From Bryobacter sp. (lineage in GTDB: Bacteria; Acidobacteriota; Terriglobia; Bryobacterales; Bryobacteraceae): a stretch of DNA of 64,000 bases. The notes under the pieces are model-generated. The model worked only from the letters and a program-made list of their open reading frames with translations, ran no database searches and had not been told where the DNA came from. The DNA lies in contig JALHNI010000005.1 in assembly GCA_022843605.1 (NCBI GenBank), positions 42,178-106,177 on the forward strand, in the 5' to 3' direction. This document shows positions 60,998-64,000 of the stretch, piece after piece (positions within the stretch are counted from its first letter, which is position 1; the number at the start of each line of letters is the position of its first letter). A program made the position numbers and the translations under genes.

Positions 60998-62501
60998 GAG
61001 CGTGTAAAAAGGATTGTGTAAACGTCGTTCTCTTGGAGAATGAAGGAGAACGAGATGAAACTAAACGTAGAAAGTTTTGACCGGCTGATGGACGAAGCGC
61101 TGGAAGGGCGGGTGGCACCGTTGGACGAGGCGAGTGCGAGCGACCTGATGCGGCAGATGGTGAAGCGGGTCTACGAGCGGGCGTTGCGGGGAGAACTGAC
61201 GCACCAACTGGGCTATGAAAAACACGCCGTGGTCGGGCACGGGAGCGGGAACTCGCGGAACGGGACGAGCCCGAAGACGGTTCAGGGCGATCTGGGACCG
61301 TTGGTGATCGATGTGCCACGGGATCGCAACGGGGAGTTCGAACCGCAACTGATCGCCAAGCACCAGACGCGATTTACGGGTTTCGACGAGAAGATGATCT
61401 CGTTGTACGCGCGCGGGATGAGTACGCGGGATATTCAAGCGCACTTAAAAGAAATGTATGGCGTGGAAGTCAGTGCCGGGCTGATCTCGGAGGTGACGAA
61501 TGAAGTATTGGAGGAAGTGAAGGCCTGGCAGAACCGGCCGCTCGAGCCGCTGTATTCGATCGTGTATCTGGATGCGCTGATGGTCAAGATCCGGCACAAC
61601 GGGCGGGTGGAGAACCGGGCGATCTTCGTAGCGATTGGCATCGACTGGCACGGCCAGAAGGATGTGTTGGGCTTGTGGACCTCCGCAACCGAAGGAGCGA
61701 AGTTCTGGCTGGGTGTGCTGACGGAGCTGAAAAACCGGGGAATCAAAGACATTCTGATCGTTTGCATTGACGGACTAAAGGGATTTCCGCAAGCGATCGA
61801 AACGGTATTTCCGCAAGCGCAAGTGCAGTGCTGCATCGTGCATGCGATCCGCGCCAGCTTGAACTATGTGAACTGGAAAGAGCGCAAAGCGGTGGCGGCG
61901 GACCTGAAGCCGATCTACCGGGCGGCGACCGAGCCGCAAGCGCGCCTGGAGTTAGAAGCCTTTGAGAGTAAGTGGGGCACGAAGTATCCGTCGATCGTGA
62001 AGCTATGGGAGAGTAACTGGGACACGCTGACGCCGTTCTTCGAGTTTCCGGAGGAGATCCGCAAGATCATTTACACGACGAACGCGGTGGAGTCGCTCAA
62101 TAGCACGATGCGCAAGATCATCAAGACGCGCGGTTCATTTCCGAGTGAAGAGGCCGCGCTCAAGCTACTGTACCTGGCGATCCAGAACCTGACCGCCAAA
62201 TGGGAAACCATCCAAGGTTGGAAGGCGGCCATGAACCGCTTCCAGATCCAGGCCGGCGACCGCATCCAAGCGGCTTTGGGCGCCTGATCGTGAGTTGGCC
62301 TTCGCCCTTCTTGATCGTGAATGAGGCAGGCTGGAGACCGCCGTCAAGGCAACCCTGCGGGCTCGCTGCGCTCGGCCTTGACCGCGGCCCCCGCCTGCCT
62401 CGGGAACCTATAATGAGGGCGAAGGCCGAGAATCGTAGTCCGTTACCGACTCTTCGGTGACTTAACCCGAACGGCGTTTACACAAAACTATTGACACGAC
62501 C
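60998..62501 (+). mobile_element. IS256-family insertion sequence, 1504 bp
   Basis: The element is bounded by GGCGAGCC at 60990-60997 and again at 62502-62509, a perfect 8-bp target duplication. Its ends are related inverted repeats: left starts GAGCGTGT and includes TTGTGTAAACGTCGTTC, right reads inward GGTCGTGT and TTGTGTAAACGCCGTTC. It holds one transposase and a structured 3' region with 12-bp arms GGCCTTCGCCCT and AGGGCGAAGGCC (62297-62308, 62416-62427). Confidence 0.88.
61040..62287 (+). CDS. IS256-family transposase
   Basis: 415 residues, full length for the family. Typical blocks are LTHQLGYEKHAVVGHGSGNS, then NSRNGTSPKTVQGDLGPLVI and DVPRDRNGEFEPQLIAKHQT; the catalytic DDE core has SIVYLDALMVKIR (first Asp), ILIVCIDGLKGFPQAIE (second) and IIYTTNAVESLNSTMRKI (Glu). 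The mutator-type signature CCIVHAIRASLNYVNWKER is present. No frameshift is seen, so it is probably active. ATG at 61055 is an alternative start. Confidence 0.95.
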   Translation: MKENEMKLNVESFDRLMDEALEGRVAPLDEASASDLMRQMVKRVYERALRGELTHQLGYEKHAVVGHGSGNSRNGTSPKTVQGDLGPLVIDVPRDRNGEFEPQLIAKHQTRFTGFDEKMISLYARGMSTRDIQAHLKEMYGVEVSAGLISEVTNEVLEEVKAWQNRPLEPLYSIVYLDALMVKIRHNGRVENRAIFVAIGIDWHGQKDVLGLWTSATEGAKFWLGVLTELKNRGIKDILIVCIDGLKGFPQAIETVFPQAQVQCCIVHAIRASLNYVNWKERKAVAADLKPIYRAATEPQARLELEAFESKWGTKYPSIVKLWESNWDTLTPFFEFPEEIRKIIYTTNAVESLNSTMRKIIKTRGSFPSEEAALKLLYLAIQNLTAKWETIQGWKAAMNRFQIQAGDRIQAALGA

Positions 62502-62506
62502 GGCGA

Positions 62507-62703
62507 GCCAAAAATAGAAACAGAGCACCGAACCAGGCCACGGACAACAGAGCCAAAGCCGACCCCTACCCCGGCGGCGAACCCGCCCCAGCCGCGATCA
62601 CGGGCGGCGCCCACCCCCGAACCCGATTAAACCCCGACCCCGAAGCCGCCGTCCGCACCACTCGACCCGCATTTGCCGCCGCCTCCTCCTCCGGACCCTC
62701 CAC
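62507..62703 (-). repeat. Duplicated 3' end of the RAYT gene, copy A
   Basis: About 197 bp nearly identical to 62809-63005, encoding on the minus strand a second copy of the RAYT C terminus (NRVRGWAPPVIAAGAGSPPG). It is separated from the complete gene by REP copy 3 and has no N-terminal part, so it is a non-coding remnant. Confidence 0.8.
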
Positions 62704-62705
62704 GA

Positions 62706-62804
62706 GGAAAGATGGTGCCAGGCTTAATTTAGGAGAGCTGCGCACCCATCTGAGGTAAAACGCAACAGGGCAAGCGAGATCGACTCGGCCTGACGCCCGA
62801 CGAA
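62706..62804 (+). repeat. REP-like unit, copy 3
   Basis: A more diverged copy: GGTGCCAGGCTTAATTTAGG, GAGAGCTGCGCACCCATC, TCGGCCTGACGCCCGA. The hairpin pairs are partly lost. It is followed by the same CCAAAAATAG sequence seen after the IS. Confidence 0.75.
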
Positions 62805-62808
62805 GCGG

Positions 62809-63005
62809 GCCAAAAATAGAAACAGAGCACCGAACCAGGCCACGGACAACAGAGCCAAAGCCGACCCCTACCCCGGCGGCGACCCCGCCCCCGCCGCGAT
62901 CACGGGCGGCGCCCACCCCCGAACCCGATTAAACCCCGACCCCGAAACCGCCGTCCGCGCCACCCGGCCCGCATTCGCCGTCGTCTCCTCCCCGGGACCC
63001 TCCAC
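62809..63005 (-). repeat. Duplicated 3' end of the RAYT gene, copy B
   Basis: The partner of 62507-62703, lying within and just past the 3' end of the complete RAYT gene. The two copies plus REP unit give a period of about 302 bp. Confidence 0.8.
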
Positions 63006-63638
63006 AAACTCCCGCCACGCCTCCGCCGCCCCGGCCAAATCCGGAGCCCCAAACAAATGCGCCCACTGCTCCAAACACAAACGGCCCCCATCATCCGAAC
63101 CCGCAAAATGCGCCCCCGCGCTCGACCAGCGCCACCGCTCCGCGCGCTTCACCATCCGCGCCCGCACCGGATTCAGCTCGATATACCGCAAAAACGACCG
63201 AAACCCCGCCGCATCCAAAAACTCCGCATCATAGCGTGGCGTCCAGTTCACCGGCCCCGCCCGCAAGTAACTTGAGTAACTCCGCTGCCGCTTCCGACCC
63301 CGCAACGGACCCAGTAACTTCCAAGGCTCCTTCTTATACTTCTTATTCAAGTACCGCGAGTAACATCCCTGCATATCGCGCATCAAGTTCGAGATCGAAT
63401 CCTCGGAAAAGGCCTCAAACACCCAATGCCCATGGTTCTGCATCAGGCACCAACCCCGGATCTTGACGCCATACCGCAAGGCATACTTATCCATCAACTC
63501 CAAAGCCTTGAGAAAATCTTCCGCATCACAGTAAACCCACTGCCCGCGATTCCCGCGCTGCGTCACCGCATACAACTGGCCCGGTACGAAATCCCGCAAC
63601 GGCCTCATCGCACACCAGCCAAAAAGATACTCATACAA
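62868..63638 (-). CDS. REP-associated tyrosine transposase (Y1/IS200-like)
   Basis: 256 residues; an in-frame ATG at 63608 (MRPLRDFVPGQLYAVTQRGN) fits the family better. The HUH pair is in WCLMQNHGHWVFEAF, and the Tyr/terminal helix motif is FLRYIELNPVRARMVKRAER, then WRWSSAGAH. RAYTs nick and spread REP sequences instead of carrying long ends. The C-terminal 70 residues are low-complexity Gly/Ala/Arg-rich. It lies beside three REP-like units. Confidence 0.87.
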   Translation of the reverse strand: MYEYLFGWCAMRPLRDFVPGQLYAVTQRGNRGQWVYCDAEDFLKALELMDKYALRYGVKIRGWCLMQNHGHWVFEAFSEDSISNLMRDMQGCYSRYLNKKYKKEPWKLLGPLRGRKRQRSYSSYLRAGPVNWTPRYDAEFLDAAGFRSFLRYIELNPVRARMVKRAERWRWSSAGAHFAGSDDGGRLCLEQWAHLFGAPDLAGAAEAWREFVEGPGEETTANAGRVARTAVSGSGFNRVRGWAPPVIAAGAGSPPG

Positions 63639-63845
63639 GTAAGTGGATTCAAGCCGCCAAAGTTCTCAACTCTTCGGAGGGGCCCCCCAAGCCGCCTTTG
63701 CGGGGATCGCGCGAAAAGCGCGGCCGCAGAAATCACCAGTCACCAATCGAATAACTTAAGTAAAGTCAATCCGATCAATGACTTAACCGCACGCCCACCT
63801 CTTCTCGTTAGAATCCGCCTGCTATGCTCATCCTCGGAAAGCTCC
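63639..63845. other. Gap before the right-edge gene
   Basis: This stretch holds no convincing gene. A small GCGC-GAAAA-GCGC stem is visible near 63705, and the region may include the promoter of the partial gene at 63846. Confidence 0.35.
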
Positions 63846-64000
63846 ATGCAAAACTACACCGACATCGACTACGAATCCTTCCCCGTCGCCGACCTGTTTC
63901 TCGACTTACACTGGATCCAACTCCCCGCAGCTCGCCTCGCCGAACAGCGCGCCGCCCGCGAAGCCGCCGCCGAGCGCGACCTCGCCGCCACTTTGCCCAA
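63846..64000 (+). CDS. Hypothetical protein, cut by window edge
   Basis: The first 51 codons of an open frame: MQNYTDIDYESFPVADLFLD, then HWIQLPAARLAEQRAARE and an Ala/Arg-rich helix. No family can be named from this part. It is shown as partial at its 3' end. Confidence 0.5.
   Translation, partial: MQNYTDIDYESFPVADLFLDLHWIQLPAARLAEQRAAREAAAERDLAATLP

Noticed and set aside
60998..61010. IS boundary placed at GTGTAAAAAG (61002) without target duplication
   Set aside because: Comparing with the REP copy-3 junction moved the boundary to 60998 and revealed GGCGAGCC on both sides.
62566..62916. 116-codon minus-strand frame between REP copy 3 and the RAYT gene
   Set aside because: It is made of the duplicated RAYT end plus REP sequence; not an independent gene.

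Overview
The window looks like a chromosomal segment of a GC-rich soil-type Acidobacteriota, probably of the Solibacter/Bryobacter group. This is inferred from the gene content: a DUF1587/1592/1588-type cytochrome beside a Tat-exported DUF1552 protein, fusions of a DNA-binding-like head to TolB-type propellers, a DUF2934-Hsp20 fusion, a hopanoid-type HpnI glycosyltransferase and many secreted repeat proteins. No rRNA, confident tRNA or CRISPR array is visible. Layout: 1-11 kb carries a truncated secreted propeller/LamG protein, a LuxR-type regulator, a secreted FG-GAP protein, ribosomal protein S1, a TPR protein and a membrane-anchored propeller protein. 11-24 kb holds a DgoD-like dehydratase divergent from a tight rbfA - LD-carboxypeptidase - thrS - hpnI - pilin run, then an S46 peptidase, an ATP-grasp-like protein, a secreted collar-like protein and a Flp pilin. 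24-38 kb is metabolic and housekeeping: a processive family-2 glycosyltransferase, YceH, alcohol dehydrogenase, MFS carriers, PrmA-like methyltransferase, OsmC, SDR, FAH hydrolase, transaldolase and the siroheme NAD-dependent enzyme. 38-42 kb is a polyphosphate module of ppk1 followed by two touching PPK2 genes. 42-48 kb is a polysaccharide-type locus: two SGNH hydrolases, a GntR/FCD regulator with a repeated palindromic site, an Asp-box sialidase-like protein, a decayed kelch gene, a membrane gene split by one amber codon, and a CE1-like esterase. 48-55.7 kb holds the cytochrome/DUF1552 pair and a PAS histidine kinase translationally coupled to the DUF2934-Hsp20 gene, whose upstream region carries two perfect tandem sigma-54-like promoter elements. 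From about 55.9 kb the window becomes accessory DNA: a decayed Phd/VapC toxin-antitoxin pair, an Rhs/YD-repeat gene broken by a stop and a frameshift but keeping an intact core and variable tip with an overlapping lipoprotein gene (candidate immunity), an orphan HEFAH tip fragment, a TonB-C protein, dispersed REP-like units, an IS256-family element with an 8-bp target duplication inside one such unit, and a REP-associated (RAYT) transposase whose 3' end is duplicated. The most interesting stretch is 55.7-63.7 kb, where toxin-tip turnover, REP/RAYT spread and IS insertion can be read as successive events.
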